Origin: JAFGRU01 sp016934985
Lineage (GTDB): Bacteria; Desulfobacterota; Desulfuromonadia; Desulfuromonadales; JAAYDE01
Assembly: GCA_963665045.2 (NCBI GenBank)
Contig: CAXXJQ010000009.1
Span: 730,978 to 794,977 of the forward strand
DNA: 64,000 bases
Reading direction: 5' to 3'
Every line of letters begins with the position of its first letter. Positions within the stretch are counted from its first letter, which is position 1. The notes beneath the pieces are model-generated. The model worked only from the letters and a program-made list of their open reading frames with translations. It had not been told where the DNA came from and did not search any database. Position numbers and translations under genes: made by a program. Of this stretch, positions 26,433 through 34,821 are shown one piece after another.

Positions 26433-28283
26433 CTACCTGAGAGGGAAAGAGAGCAGATAGCTCGTCCCCTTTCCACCCAACAGCTTGTTCGGCTGTGAGG
26501 CGATGAAGAGAATCTCGTTGGACGTCACGGTCAGCCCGGCCAGAGGGATTTCCATTTTTTCACCAATGGTTCCCTTGACGAACATGCCGTCGCGGAACTT
26601 GATCACCCCCAACCAGCTACTCTTGACACCGGAAAGCAGGCCCTCAGCCACACCATAAGCTATCTTCTCCGCCGAGGCCACAACCAGCTCCTTGACATTG
26701 TCGCCATCCAGATCGACCGCCACGGGGGTAACTTCAAATGGCGCAAATTCATTTTGTTCATTTTCTCTGTTGCTTTCCGCAAACAGGTTGAATCTAGCTA
26801 CGGAGAGGCTGCCCCCCATCTGTTTGGGTGACTCATATATGCGGTTTTGGCCGTCAGCGGAATAAAGGAAGAGGATGTTGAACCGGACATAAGCCCACTC
26901 CGGCTGGCCATCACCAGTAATATCGGCAAAAAGGCAACCGATAACGGTAAAATCGAGAGGCAGCGGAAATGGCGGCGCAGAGGTTTCCAATTTCCCGCCC
27001 TGCCAATCACATTGGAATATTTCCCTCCCGAAAAACTTCTTGCCGTCATATTTCTGCGCCAGCAGCAACTCCGGCATGCCGTCCCCGTTATGATCGACAC
27101 TGCCAAGTATATGGGGGATATTTTCCTGTAATACGCGAAGATTATTGCCCTCCATATCAAAAAGGGCACTGACCACCTTCTGTTCTTTTTCCCGCCAGGC
27201 GGTCATAGCCAGGTAGAGTCCTTTACCGGAGGCAGGCTTCCACCACTTGACCGAAAGGATTTCGGCAAAATAAGAGGGTGCACCCTGGGCGATTTTCGCC
27301 AACCCGTTGCTCAGGTCGAAAACATAGATCGTACTGCCATTGGTTGCCGCCATCAAACGGCGGCCGTCGACGACAACAAAATCGCTCATCACGATACCGC
27401 GGGGCAGCTCTCCGACATTCTGAAAACCGGGAAATGCGGCCGAATAGCGAACCACGCCACTTTGGCCATAGAGGGGCTGCGAATCCATTTTGTAGGGAAC
27501 GCCCGCAGGCTGAGCCGCCGCTTGCGGATAAACGACTGTCCCTTGCGGGCGGGCCTGAGGTACGGAACCATAGGCATAACTCGGGACGGGAGCAGGCAGG
27601 GGCTGAAGCTTCATGCCCCGGTTGGTCACCAGCGGCGTGGCGGAACTCGCCCGGCCTGCTGTCGTGGGTGCGGTGGTTGTCCCATAAGTATGGATAATAC
27701 GAAAATAGGGATCACGAGCTTCCAGACGGGAGCCGTCATAGATGAACGTCAGGGCGATGCGCTGTTCAGCCGGCGGAGCGGGCACCGGCGGCCGGCTGGC
27801 CTGGGCCGAGGCATAGTCGGCCCATTCCAGATGCGGCAAAGCGCTCTGCAGTTCGGCAAAGATCGCCTCACCCGCGCCGGAATAGTCCCAGAACAGAGCC
27901 GGAAGATTCTGGAAGCGGCGCACAACGTCACCGGCCTCGATTTTCGCCCCCTGGTCGCTGCCTAACAGCCGGGTATAAGAATAGCCCGATTGAATGCGCG
28001 TCACCTGCAGATAGGCCTTCGCCTTCTCCAGGTTGCCTATCACCTTCTTGGTCACCGGATGAATGATCTTTTCACCGGGCCGGACCACGGCGAAGATATC
28101 ACCGATGGCCAAGCGCTGGGAGGCATCGAGGTCGACAAGGTATTCCCCCTGCATGGCCGTAATCACATAGCCCGAGACCGGCTGGAAGTCTTTGCCAACC
28201 TCCTCGCCGATCAAAGCCGAAACCGAAGAGCACATGCCAAAAAAAACGGCGACTCCAAAAACTACCATTCGTTTCACAGACAA
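26433..28283 (-). CDS. Secreted FG-GAP/VCBS-type protein, function unknown
   Basis: A protein of about 616 aa. A signal peptide (VKRMVVFGVAVFFGMCSSVSA) is followed by a region with VSGYVITAMQGEYLVDLDASQRLAIGDIFAVVRPGE, a Pro/Ala/Tyr-rich linker (about residues 200-300), and C-terminal beta-propeller-like repeats. The repeats contain VDHNGDGMPELLLAQ, ADITGDGQPEWAYV and VDLDGDNVKELVVAS, each a Ca2+-binding FG-GAP loop. A strong GGGGAGG lies 5 nt before TTG 28283, and GTG 28277 is an alternative. An open extension to 28418 lacks family or signal-peptide logic. It is likely periplasmic or outer-membrane linked. A terminator separates it from the porin gene. Confidence 0.75.
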   Translation of the reverse strand: MSVKRMVVFGVAVFFGMCSSVSALIGEEVGKDFQPVSGYVITAMQGEYLVDLDASQRLAIGDIFAVVRPGEKIIHPVTKKVIGNLEKAKAYLQVTRIQSGYSYTRLLGSDQGAKIEAGDVVRRFQNLPALFWDYSGAGEAIFAELQSALPHLEWADYASAQASRPPVPAPPAEQRIALTFIYDGSRLEARDPYFRIIHTYGTTTAPTTAGRASSATPLVTNRGMKLQPLPAPVPSYAYGSVPQARPQGTVVYPQAAAQPAGVPYKMDSQPLYGQSGVVRYSAAFPGFQNVGELPRGIVMSDFVVVDGRRLMAATNGSTIYVFDLSNGLAKIAQGAPSYFAEILSVKWWKPASGKGLYLAMTAWREKEQKVVSALFDMEGNNLRVLQENIPHILGSVDHNGDGMPELLLAQKYDGKKFFGREIFQCDWQGGKLETSAPPFPLPLDFTVIGCLFADITGDGQPEWAYVRFNILFLYSADGQNRIYESPKQMGGSLSVARFNLFAESNRENEQNEFAPFEVTPVAVDLDGDNVKELVVASAEKIAYGVAEGLLSGVKSSWLGVIKFRDGMFVKGTIGEKMEIPLAGLTVTSNEILFIASQPNKLLGGKGTSYLLSFPLR

Positions 28284-28381
28284 GACGACCTCCCCATATA
28301 GTAACTCTTGTTTTTTTACCGCTGAGATTAAACAAAAAGCCTTTTCTTTGCGCTCTCTGTGTTCTCCGCGGTAAATGCTAT

Positions 28382-28408
28382 AAAAAAAGCCGGGCCACCG
28401 GCCCGGCT
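28382..28408 (-). terminator. Terminator of the porin gene
   Basis: AGCCGGGCC ACC GGCCCGGCT (28388-28408) is followed on minus by a T-run (A's at 28382-28388). Confidence 0.9.
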
Positions 28409-28440
28409 GATTATACAACAGCTTTTATGAAACAACAATC

Positions 28441-29685
28441 TTAGAAAGAAAGCTTGATCTGAGAGGTGATGCGATAGAGATTGTCGGCATCCGCTTCATC
28501 AAGAACGTCGCCGTTAATCACGTAACCTGCACCGAGGGCGAATTGGAGGTTTTCGGAGATGGCATAGCCGAACTCGCCGTTGACTTCCCAACCAATATTA
28601 GAGTCGCCATTGGTGTCGTCTTCAGCGTAGTTGATCCAAACCAGACCAACGCGGGCATCGGCTTTTTCACTGAACTCATGACCGAAATTGAGATAAGCGA
28701 CATTTGCGCCCAGACCTTCGTCGGAGAGATAAGTGTCACTGCCGGCAGCTTCGAGATCGAGAGCCTCGAAGAAAGCCATGGAGCCGGTCCAGGTATTGGT
28801 CACGCTTGCGTTACCACCAAGGCCCTCGAAGGCGTTGTTTTCATCATCGGTGCCATCATCATCGCCGGTGGCATAGTACCAGCCAAGCTGTACGTAGTTG
28901 TTGCCGAAGGTATAGGTACCTTCGAGGAAGAGCAGATAGGCTTTATACTCGACATCGACAGTTTCATCGCCGGTCAGGTAGATAGCGGCGAACTGGCCGG
29001 AGAAGGGGCCGCTTTCCATGGCGCCGTCAATACCGAGCCAGATGGGATCTGCCTCAGGGGTATCAGCATAATAGATGAAGGCGCCCAGGTTGGCGTTGTC
29101 GTTGATGTCGAAACCGAGGTCGAGAAGGAATACATCATAATTGTCGCCATCTAACCAAGGACTGCCGTCATTCGCAGCAGCAGTCGTGTCATCGTCATCA
29201 GCTGCGCGAACCCAGGCCAGACCGGCGGTCACGGGGCCCATGCTGCGAGCTACCTTGACGCCCATGGCGTTGTCATCAAAAACCCAGTCGCTGCCGGCGC
29301 CGACAGGCATCAGGCCCATATAGACGCGGCTGGCGGGATCGAAAGGAAGTTCGAAATCGATGTAGGCAAAACGGGTTTCTACGTTTCCAGCAGCGTCGCC
29401 GCCGAGGTCGCCCTCGATACCGCTTTCAAGATCCATCTCGAAACCGTAGGTTCCACGAACCTTCTTCTCGTCGTCTTCAGCCTTGAAATACAGGCGCGCG
29501 CGGGTGTGATAGCGCAGGGTTGCTTCGCCGGCATCTTCGGTCCAGTCGCCCTGTTCCGAAGGCATCATGTTCTGATAACCGAACCACTGGTACATGTTAC
29601 CGGAAGTGGTAACGTTCATGGCCATGGCCGGCATTGCCAGCGCCAGGGCCACCAAGGAAATAAGTAATACACGTAATGCTTTCAC
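28441..29685 (-). CDS. Outer-membrane porin-like beta-barrel
   Basis: A 414-aa protein. A signal peptide (MKALRVLLISLVALALAMPAMA) is followed by an acidic, aromatic-alternating beta-strand sequence ending in ITSQIKLSF; a terminal Phe is typical of outer-membrane barrels. Asp-rich loops (DDDDTT, DDDGTDDENN) suggest surface-exposed cation-attracting loops. The start is GTG at 29685, preceded by AGGAGG. It resembles the histidine-less porins of Desulfuromonadia, but its substrate is unknown. The 46-aa lipoprotein lies about 100 bp upstream on the same strand. Confidence 0.8.
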   Translation of the reverse strand: MKALRVLLISLVALALAMPAMAMNVTTSGNMYQWFGYQNMMPSEQGDWTEDAGEATLRYHTRARLYFKAEDDEKKVRGTYGFEMDLESGIEGDLGGDAAGNVETRFAYIDFELPFDPASRVYMGLMPVGAGSDWVFDDNAMGVKVARSMGPVTAGLAWVRAADDDDTTAAANDGSPWLDGDNYDVFLLDLGFDINDNANLGAFIYYADTPEADPIWLGIDGAMESGPFSGQFAAIYLTGDETVDVEYKAYLLFLEGTYTFGNNYVQLGWYYATGDDDGTDDENNAFEGLGGNASVTNTWTGSMAFFEALDLEAAGSDTYLSDEGLGANVAYLNFGHEFSEKADARVGLVWINYAEDDTNGDSNIGWEVNGEFGYAISENLQFALGAGYVINGDVLDEADADNLYRITSQIKLSF

Positions 29686-29787
29686 TGTTGCCTCCTGAGT
29701 AAAAAATGAAAATCAAAGAATTCCGTTTCCACCTTGCGGGAAACGGTTGCTGCTTTTTGCGCTACCCACGGAAAAGACACCCGCACC

Positions 29788-29928
29788 CTAGTATTGGGCA
29801 GGAGCATCGAATTCGTAACCGCAGGCCGGGCACCTGACACGCTGGACTTCAGCCTTTTTCGCCGTGCTGCAGGCGGCCAGGGAAGCCGCAAGCAATACCA
29901 TGACCAACAGACCGATTACTTTTCTCAT
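29788..29928 (-). CDS. 46-aa lipoprotein with a CxxC zinc-ribbon half-site
   Basis: A short gene with a near-perfect ribosome site (AAAGGAGGTGA, 5 nt before the ATG at 29928). The product is a lipoprotein signal (MRKVIGLLVMVLLAASLAAC, lipid Cys at residue 20) followed by a mature peptide of about 26 residues that contains RCPACGYEFDAP. The CPxCGxxF motif resembles one knuckle of a rubredoxin or zinc ribbon, so metal binding would need a dimer or partner. It sits upstream of the porin on the same strand and may share its transcript. Function is unknown. Confidence 0.75.
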   Translation of the reverse strand: MRKVIGLLVMVLLAASLAACSTAKKAEVQRVRCPACGYEFDAPAQY

Positions 29929-30247
29929 CAAGTTCACCTCCTTTCGTCGCTTTTTGAGTCCGGGCTGGTATTTCAGGTCCCTACTATACAGGTTTTAGGC
30001 GCAAAAATCTTCAAGCTTTTTTACACTTCTTAACAATAAAGGTGCCAATCGATCATTTTAGAGAGAAAAATCCATCGTCCCCCCAAAAAGCTGAACATCA
30101 TTAAGGGCTTACAAAAGCCCCCGGCAACGCGCCAAAACAGCGCCGGCTCCGCCGGCCCGCGGCATTGTGGTAAATAATCCACAAATGTTGCACTCCCGGC
30201 ACAGGGACAATGCTCTCAACAGCCACTCCGTCGCCCCCTGACGGCCA
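29929..30247. other. Intergenic region, no gene seen
   Basis: About 320 bp between the small lipoprotein and the thioredoxin-like gene. A TATAGT -10-like hexamer on minus (around 29984-29989) may belong to the lipoprotein promoter, without a convincing -35. A GCCGGCTCCGCCGGC hairpin lies near 30150. No open frame with a ribosome site was found. Confidence 0.4.
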
Positions 30248-30267
30248 GGCAGAAAATATTTTCTGCC
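30248..30267. repeat. 20-bp perfect palindrome
   Basis: GGCAGAAAATATTTTCTGCC lies directly after the stop of the thioredoxin-like gene. It lacks a T-tail, so it may be a weak terminator or a protein-binding site. Confidence 0.5.
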
Positions 30268-30268
30268 G

Positions 30269-30796
30269 TCACTCGGCCCCGCCGGCAACTTCAGATTTTC
30301 GAGTCATGATCTTTTCGATCTCTTTCGCTATCTCCCGCCCTGATATCCGGGAAACATCCCGGCGGACCCGCAAATCCCCATCGAGGAAAAGAAGGCGTGG
30401 AATCAGGTAGACATCATAGGCTTGCCTCACCTGGCCCTCATCCCGAACCACGACATTTTCAACCCCCCCACAGTCCCTGTTCCTGAGGTAATCCCTGATT
30501 CCGGATTCCGAATCCTGGAGAAACACTTCAATCACCACAATGTTGTTTTTTGCAAGAAAGCGGTCGAGACCACAGATCTCCTTACTCACCTCCTGGCAAC
30601 TTGGGCACCAGACAGTACCCAGTTTCAGCAAAATTATCCGGTTTTGGTAGTCGGAAAGCCTGACATCCCGGCCATCCAATGTTTTCAACTGGAAATCAGG
30701 GGCGGTTGTCCCGATCTCCAAGGCAGAAACCGGGGCGGCAAGGAAAAGGGAAAAGAACAAAAATACGCGGAGGGCAAAGGATCTTTTGCGATTCAT
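30269..30796 (-). CDS. TlpA/ResA-like periplasmic thioredoxin
   Basis: A 175-aa protein with a signal peptide (MNRKRSFALRVFLFFSLFLAAPVSA) and an AhpC/TSA-redoxin fold. It contains IGTTAPDFQLKTLDGRDVRLSDYQ and the redox motif GTVWCPSC (about residues 60-67), plus IPRLLFLD with the cis-proline. It probably reduces disulfides in periplasmic proteins, for example during cytochrome c maturation, which is heavily used in this lineage. No cytochrome gene is adjacent. Confidence 0.85.
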   Translation of the reverse strand: MNRKRSFALRVFLFFSLFLAAPVSALEIGTTAPDFQLKTLDGRDVRLSDYQNRIILLKLGTVWCPSCQEVSKEICGLDRFLAKNNIVVIEVFLQDSESGIRDYLRNRDCGGVENVVVRDEGQVRQAYDVYLIPRLLFLDGDLRVRRDVSRISGREIAKEIEKIMTRKSEVAGGAE

Positions 30797-31176
30797 GTTT
30801 CCTCCTCGAAAAACAGTTTAATTCCCACGGAGAAAAAACAGCATTGCAAACACAACAGGATAACAATAAAATAGTCGACAATATTTGTTATCCGCCGACA
30901 AAACGACCCTGAGAAAAATTTTCCTTAAGGTTTTTCCCTTTTGGAAAAAGAAAAGACCGGGTTGGCGACCCTGGTAAAAAGATCTTAGGAATATACCCAA
31001 TCACTTGCCCCAAAACAAGGCCAATTGTTTGATTTTAACGGAATATCAATAAATTACTACTGTAATCAGGGCCTTCCAAAAAGCGACAACCGACCCCCTT
31101 CCCGGATGGCACATTTCACCAATTGATTTAATGACAGTTTTATGGTGGGAATCTTGCAGGAAAAAAGACTGAAAAA
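30797..31176. other. Divergent intergenic region
   Basis: About 380 bp between divergent genes (thioredoxin-like on minus, unknown protein on plus). It is AT-rich with several short A/T runs. No RNA gene, strong promoter or hairpin terminator could be supported. Confidence 0.4.
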
Positions 31177-32358
31177 GTGAACCGCAATGGGCATGGGCCT
31201 GTTGCTTTTTTCAATGTTGGCAGAACTGTCTGTTCCTATTTGCCACGATCCCTATTTCCCAGGAAAGGATTCCAGGTCTTGGAAAAGGTTCTTTTCGAAA
31301 ATCCCGCCGGCATCCGCATGAGGCCGCTCAACAAAACCCGTATTCAAAAATCATTACGGGAAGGGTATATGTTTTCCCAGCTGGAGGATTCCGAAAACTG
31401 TTATTTTTTCAGTGCCCTGGCCGGTGCTTCCAAGGTTGAAAAAATTTTCCGCGAATTTGCCGGATATTTTCCTGATGAAGCCTTTTTGATTCTCGAATGC
31501 TATCAGCATGGATCAAAACAGAATGCCGCCCAACCCGCTACTTTCTACTCACCATATATTCCGGTCGAGGATCTGCTTTGCGACCTGACACCCTTTTTCC
31601 CGCGCCTTATCCACGATGGTTTCGTCGGCTTCGGCATTGCCAACAACCGGTTCGGACTGGAGCTTTTTTACAGCGAAGATAAAATCCTCACCTGTTTTAC
31701 CGGCAACCATATTCGTTATATGGACCTCATGGGACGCCACAACATTCCCTTTGAACCTTTGCTCTGCTACCCGGACGAGTTTACCCACGATCACCTGTCC
31801 CTCATTGCTCTGTCCAAGGAATCCCTGCCGAGTCCACTGGAACCTTTGAATGACGTGGATCTTGACTCCCAGAAATTCTGCTCAGACCTCATCGATCTTT
31901 TTGAGATGTATCCGGTAGACGAAAGCCTATCTTTTTTCCTTTCCAAAAAAGAGCAGGACCAGATCGAAGATATCCTAACCGGAAAACCGCTTTACAAAAG
32001 CCTTGCCAAAGAAGATTTCGGCGATTTAATGCTGGATTGGAATATTTTCGTGGAAGAATGCGCCCAAGGTTTTGAAGGAGGGTTGTGGGAATACCGCCAG
32101 AACCTGAAATGCCGCGACCTCATTCAATACGTGATTGAGTCCGTTCCCCTGCCCCTGGCTGAAAAAATACTGAATGTTATTGAGGACTCAGACCATAAAT
32201 TTTATGAACAGCTTCTCGACCGGCGCAAAGGGCTCGATCTTCCTGAAGATATCTATTTCCAAGCCAAGCCCTTCTGGTACGAAGGGGTTATATCCCGCCA
32301 AAGCATAAATCTGAGACGGGATCTGATCAAAAGCGGCTGGTATCAACCGGCCATCTGA
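31177..32358 (+). CDS. Conserved-type protein of unknown function
   Basis: A 393-aa soluble protein with no signal peptide or membrane segment. I do not recognise a domain. It is rich in aromatic residues (VGFGIANNRFGLELFYSEDKI; IRYMDLMGRHNIPFEPL) and ends QSINLRRDLIKSGWYQPAI. The start is GTG at 31177; ATG 31318 (MRPLNKTRIQ) is a plausible alternative that would remove 47 residues. Codon use matches the core neighbours, and a strong terminator follows, so it is likely a genuine single-gene unit. Confidence 0.7.
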   Translation: MNRNGHGPVAFFNVGRTVCSYLPRSLFPRKGFQVLEKVLFENPAGIRMRPLNKTRIQKSLREGYMFSQLEDSENCYFFSALAGASKVEKIFREFAGYFPDEAFLILECYQHGSKQNAAQPATFYSPYIPVEDLLCDLTPFFPRLIHDGFVGFGIANNRFGLELFYSEDKILTCFTGNHIRYMDLMGRHNIPFEPLLCYPDEFTHDHLSLIALSKESLPSPLEPLNDVDLDSQKFCSDLIDLFEMYPVDESLSFFLSKKEQDQIEDILTGKPLYKSLAKEDFGDLMLDWNIFVEECAQGFEGGLWEYRQNLKCRDLIQYVIESVPLPLAEKILNVIEDSDHKFYEQLLDRRKGLDLPEDIYFQAKPFWYEGVISRQSINLRRDLIKSGWYQPAI

Positions 32359-32381
32359 CCGAACCAGCTTTTAGATCTGTT

Positions 32382-32423
32382 AAAAAAAAGGGGAACATTT
32401 CATCGCGAAATGTTCCCCTTTTT
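32382..32423. terminator. Bidirectional terminator
   Basis: AAGGGGAACATTTC / GAAATGTTCCCCTT is a perfect stem of about 14 bp flanked by A-runs and T-runs. It serves the plus-strand unknown gene and possibly serA transcripts arriving from the other side. Confidence 0.88.
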
Positions 32424-32436
32424 GATTTATTATCGC

Positions 32437-32510
32437 AACTATTCAGCACAAGGACTCGTGTCGCCCATGGAAAGGGCAATGCGAGGCATTGTGCCGATAA
32501 GCTGAATAAT
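32437..32510. repeat. Dispersed intergenic repeat, copy 2
   Basis: Starts AACTATTCAGC and ends GCTGAATAAT, so its ends are inverted (ATTCAGC/GCTGAAT). The first 40 bp resemble 26271-26320. It lies just downstream of serA. Confidence 0.45.
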
Positions 32511-32542
32511 GACTTTGATTATTCCTTATCCCGGGGGGGAAA

Positions 32543-34141
32543 TCAGGCCGCACCGTTCATATCCACGGCTTTAACATATTTGGCTTCCACCGCTTGCGCC
32601 AGTTTTTCCAGGGTCAGTTCATCCACCGGGCTGTCAACCGAAAAAACCACCATGGCCTCTCCGGCTTTCTCCCGCCGGCCCAGGACCATTGCTGCGATAT
32701 TGACATTGACCTCGCCCAGGACCGTACCGATTTTCCCAAGCATACCGGGACGATCTTCGTAGGACATGACCAGCATATGCCCCTCGGGCTGAAAATCGGT
32801 CTGAAAATCCCTCATTTTGACAATCCGCGGAATCCCCTCAAAAAGCGTTCCCGCAATGGTCCGCTTGGAATCAGGAGAGTCCAGGGTGATGGTGATGAGG
32901 TTGGAAAAGGAGACGGATTCGGTGGAACGGATTTCATCGACAGCAATTCCGGCATCCTCGGCAATCATCCTGGCGTTGACCATGTTGACCTCTTCCCCGG
33001 ACTGGCGCTTCAGAAACGAAGCCAAACCGCATACCGTGAGCGGCTCGCAGTCGTGTTCGGCAATTTTGCCGTTGTAGGAGAAGGTGACCTTGTTGGGATT
33101 AGCCGGGGCAAGCTGGGAAATAAAACGTCCCAGCTTATCCACCAGGTTAATAAACGGCTTCATGTGCTCCATGAGATCCGGGTCGAATTTCGGCACGTTG
33201 ACCGCGTTCTCGAAGGGGCGCCCGTCGAGATAGTTGATGATCTCCCGGCTGACATCCACCGCGACATTCTTTTGTGCCTCAAAGGTATTAGCACCGAGAT
33301 GGGGCGTCACAACCATGCGCGGGTGGGCGATTAGACTGCGAACCGGGTCCGTGTCCGGCGGCTCGCTTGACCAGACATCAAAAGCCGCGCCTCGGACCTT
33401 GTCACTGTTCAAGCCCTCCAGCATTGCCGTTTCGTCAATAATGCCTCCCCGGGCGCAGTTAATTATGTAGACGCCCTCCTTCATCTTTTCAAACTGGGGC
33501 GCACCGATCATACCCCGCGTCTCATCGTTCAGAGGGGTATGCACCGTGATGATGTCGGCAACTTCAATCAGCTCATCCAGAGAAACCAGACGAACGCCCA
33601 GATCATCACCCCGTTTTTTGGCAATGTAGGGATCGCAGGCGATCACTTCCATTTCAAAGGACTTGGAACGCAATGCAACCCTCCCACCGACCTTGCCGAG
33701 ACCGATAATCCCAAGGGTTCTGCCCTTGAGTTCACTGCCGGTGAAGGGCCCGCGCTTCCAGTCGCCCCCTTTCAGGCAGGCATTGGCCTCGACAATTTTC
33801 CGGCATACCGCCAGCATAATGGCCATGGTGTGTTCAGCCGCTGAGTTGGTATTGCCGAAAGGGGCGTTAACGACGATAATCCCCTTGCTGCTGGCATATT
33901 GGACATCCACATTGTCGATTCCCACCCCAGCGCGGGCGACGATCTTGAGCTTTTTGCCGTGGTTGAGAAGAGGCGCATCGACCCGCGTGCCGCTTCGAGT
34001 GATAATGGCATCGTAGTCACCGATTTGTTTATGCAGTTCTTCTACGGAAAGGCCCAGGCGAATGTCCATCTCCACCCGTGGATCATCACTAAGAAGTTGA
34101 AGGCCATTGGGAGATATTTCGTCGGTAACGATTACTTTCAT
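32543..34141 (-). CDS. serA: D-3-phosphoglycerate dehydrogenase
   Basis: A 532-aa enzyme that oxidises 3-phosphoglycerate to 3-phosphohydroxypyruvate in serine synthesis. It has an N-terminal substrate and NAD+ domain (GLGKVGGRVALRSKSF), a catalytic-region signature (INCARGGIIDETAML) and VTPHLGANTFEAQ with the active-site His. An intervening ASB domain follows, then a C-terminal ACT domain (MLVMSYEDRPGMLGKIGTVLGEVNVNIAAM) for serine feedback. I chose the ATG at 34141 (MKVIVTDEIS), preceded by GAGGTG; 22 upstream codons are open but not part of the family. Confidence 0.96.
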   Translation of the reverse strand: MKVIVTDEISPNGLQLLSDDPRVEMDIRLGLSVEELHKQIGDYDAIITRSGTRVDAPLLNHGKKLKIVARAGVGIDNVDVQYASSKGIIVVNAPFGNTNSAAEHTMAIMLAVCRKIVEANACLKGGDWKRGPFTGSELKGRTLGIIGLGKVGGRVALRSKSFEMEVIACDPYIAKKRGDDLGVRLVSLDELIEVADIITVHTPLNDETRGMIGAPQFEKMKEGVYIINCARGGIIDETAMLEGLNSDKVRGAAFDVWSSEPPDTDPVRSLIAHPRMVVTPHLGANTFEAQKNVAVDVSREIINYLDGRPFENAVNVPKFDPDLMEHMKPFINLVDKLGRFISQLAPANPNKVTFSYNGKIAEHDCEPLTVCGLASFLKRQSGEEVNMVNARMIAEDAGIAVDEIRSTESVSFSNLITITLDSPDSKRTIAGTLFEGIPRIVKMRDFQTDFQPEGHMLVMSYEDRPGMLGKIGTVLGEVNVNIAAMVLGRREKAGEAMVVFSVDSPVDELTLEKLAQAVEAKYVKAVDMNGAA

Positions 34142-34464
34142 GCAAACACCTCGGATTTTCGAAAATTTGTTGATTTTGTTCTGGATCAGCAGGTTAAGAG
34201 AAGACAATAGCGCAAGTCACCGGCCTCCTAAGTCTGCCAAAAATCACCAATGAACCTATGGGTACATATCAGATTTCTGAAACACTTATTCAGGTCAAGC
34301 ACTTACAACCTTTTCAGCCCTGACCCGCAGATTCGGACGAGAAAACGGTTGATTTTAATTCCAACCATTCCCTCTGTCAACAGCAGTAAGGGGAAATACA
34401 ACCTTAAACGGTTTATGTTCAGCACCATGGGTGATGCCGGCGCACCAACCAGCCAGACAGCATC

Positions 34465-34746
34465 TTATTTGATTACTTTCAAGCCTGGCTTTTTCGCCAC
34501 CTCGTTGTTTCCTTCTTCCTCCGATCCTTTTTCATCTCCGGACTTTTCCTCCGTCTCGGACAATGACGAGCCGGGCAGGGTGCCAGAGGCAAACATCCGG
34601 TCAATAGAATCGGCGATACTGAGACATTGCTTCATGCAGACATGGCTGGCGGGGCAACTGGAACAATCAGCTTCACCGCCCGCCATGCGCAGGGCATGAA
34701 TCAACAGCTCAACACTTTCACACTGTGAAAGGGGTATCAGATACAT
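34465..34746 (-). CDS. Small four-cysteine protein, function unknown
   Basis: A 93-aa protein with CSSCPASHVCMKQC (residues 28-41), a possible Fe-S or zinc site, followed by a low-complexity acidic tail (EEKSGDEKGSEEEGNNEVAKK). A good AAGGGAG ribosome site precedes the ATG. It lies between aroF and serA on the same strand. The overlapping plus-strand frame is judged a shadow. Confidence 0.6.
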   Translation of the reverse strand: MYLIPLSQCESVELLIHALRMAGGEADCSSCPASHVCMKQCLSIADSIDRMFASGTLPGSSLSETEEKSGDEKGSEEEGNNEVAKKPGLKVIK

Positions 34747-34821
34747 GGCGACGCTCCCTTGGAATTAAAATAAGAGCTGAAACAAGGGCTTCGCAGCACC
34801 CGCAGGGAAGATGTTCCCAAG

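Noticed and set aside
34250..34699. A 149-codon plus-strand frame opposite the small Cys protein.
   Set aside because: No ribosome site and no recognisable sequence; the minus-strand frame has both a ribosome site and a Cys motif.
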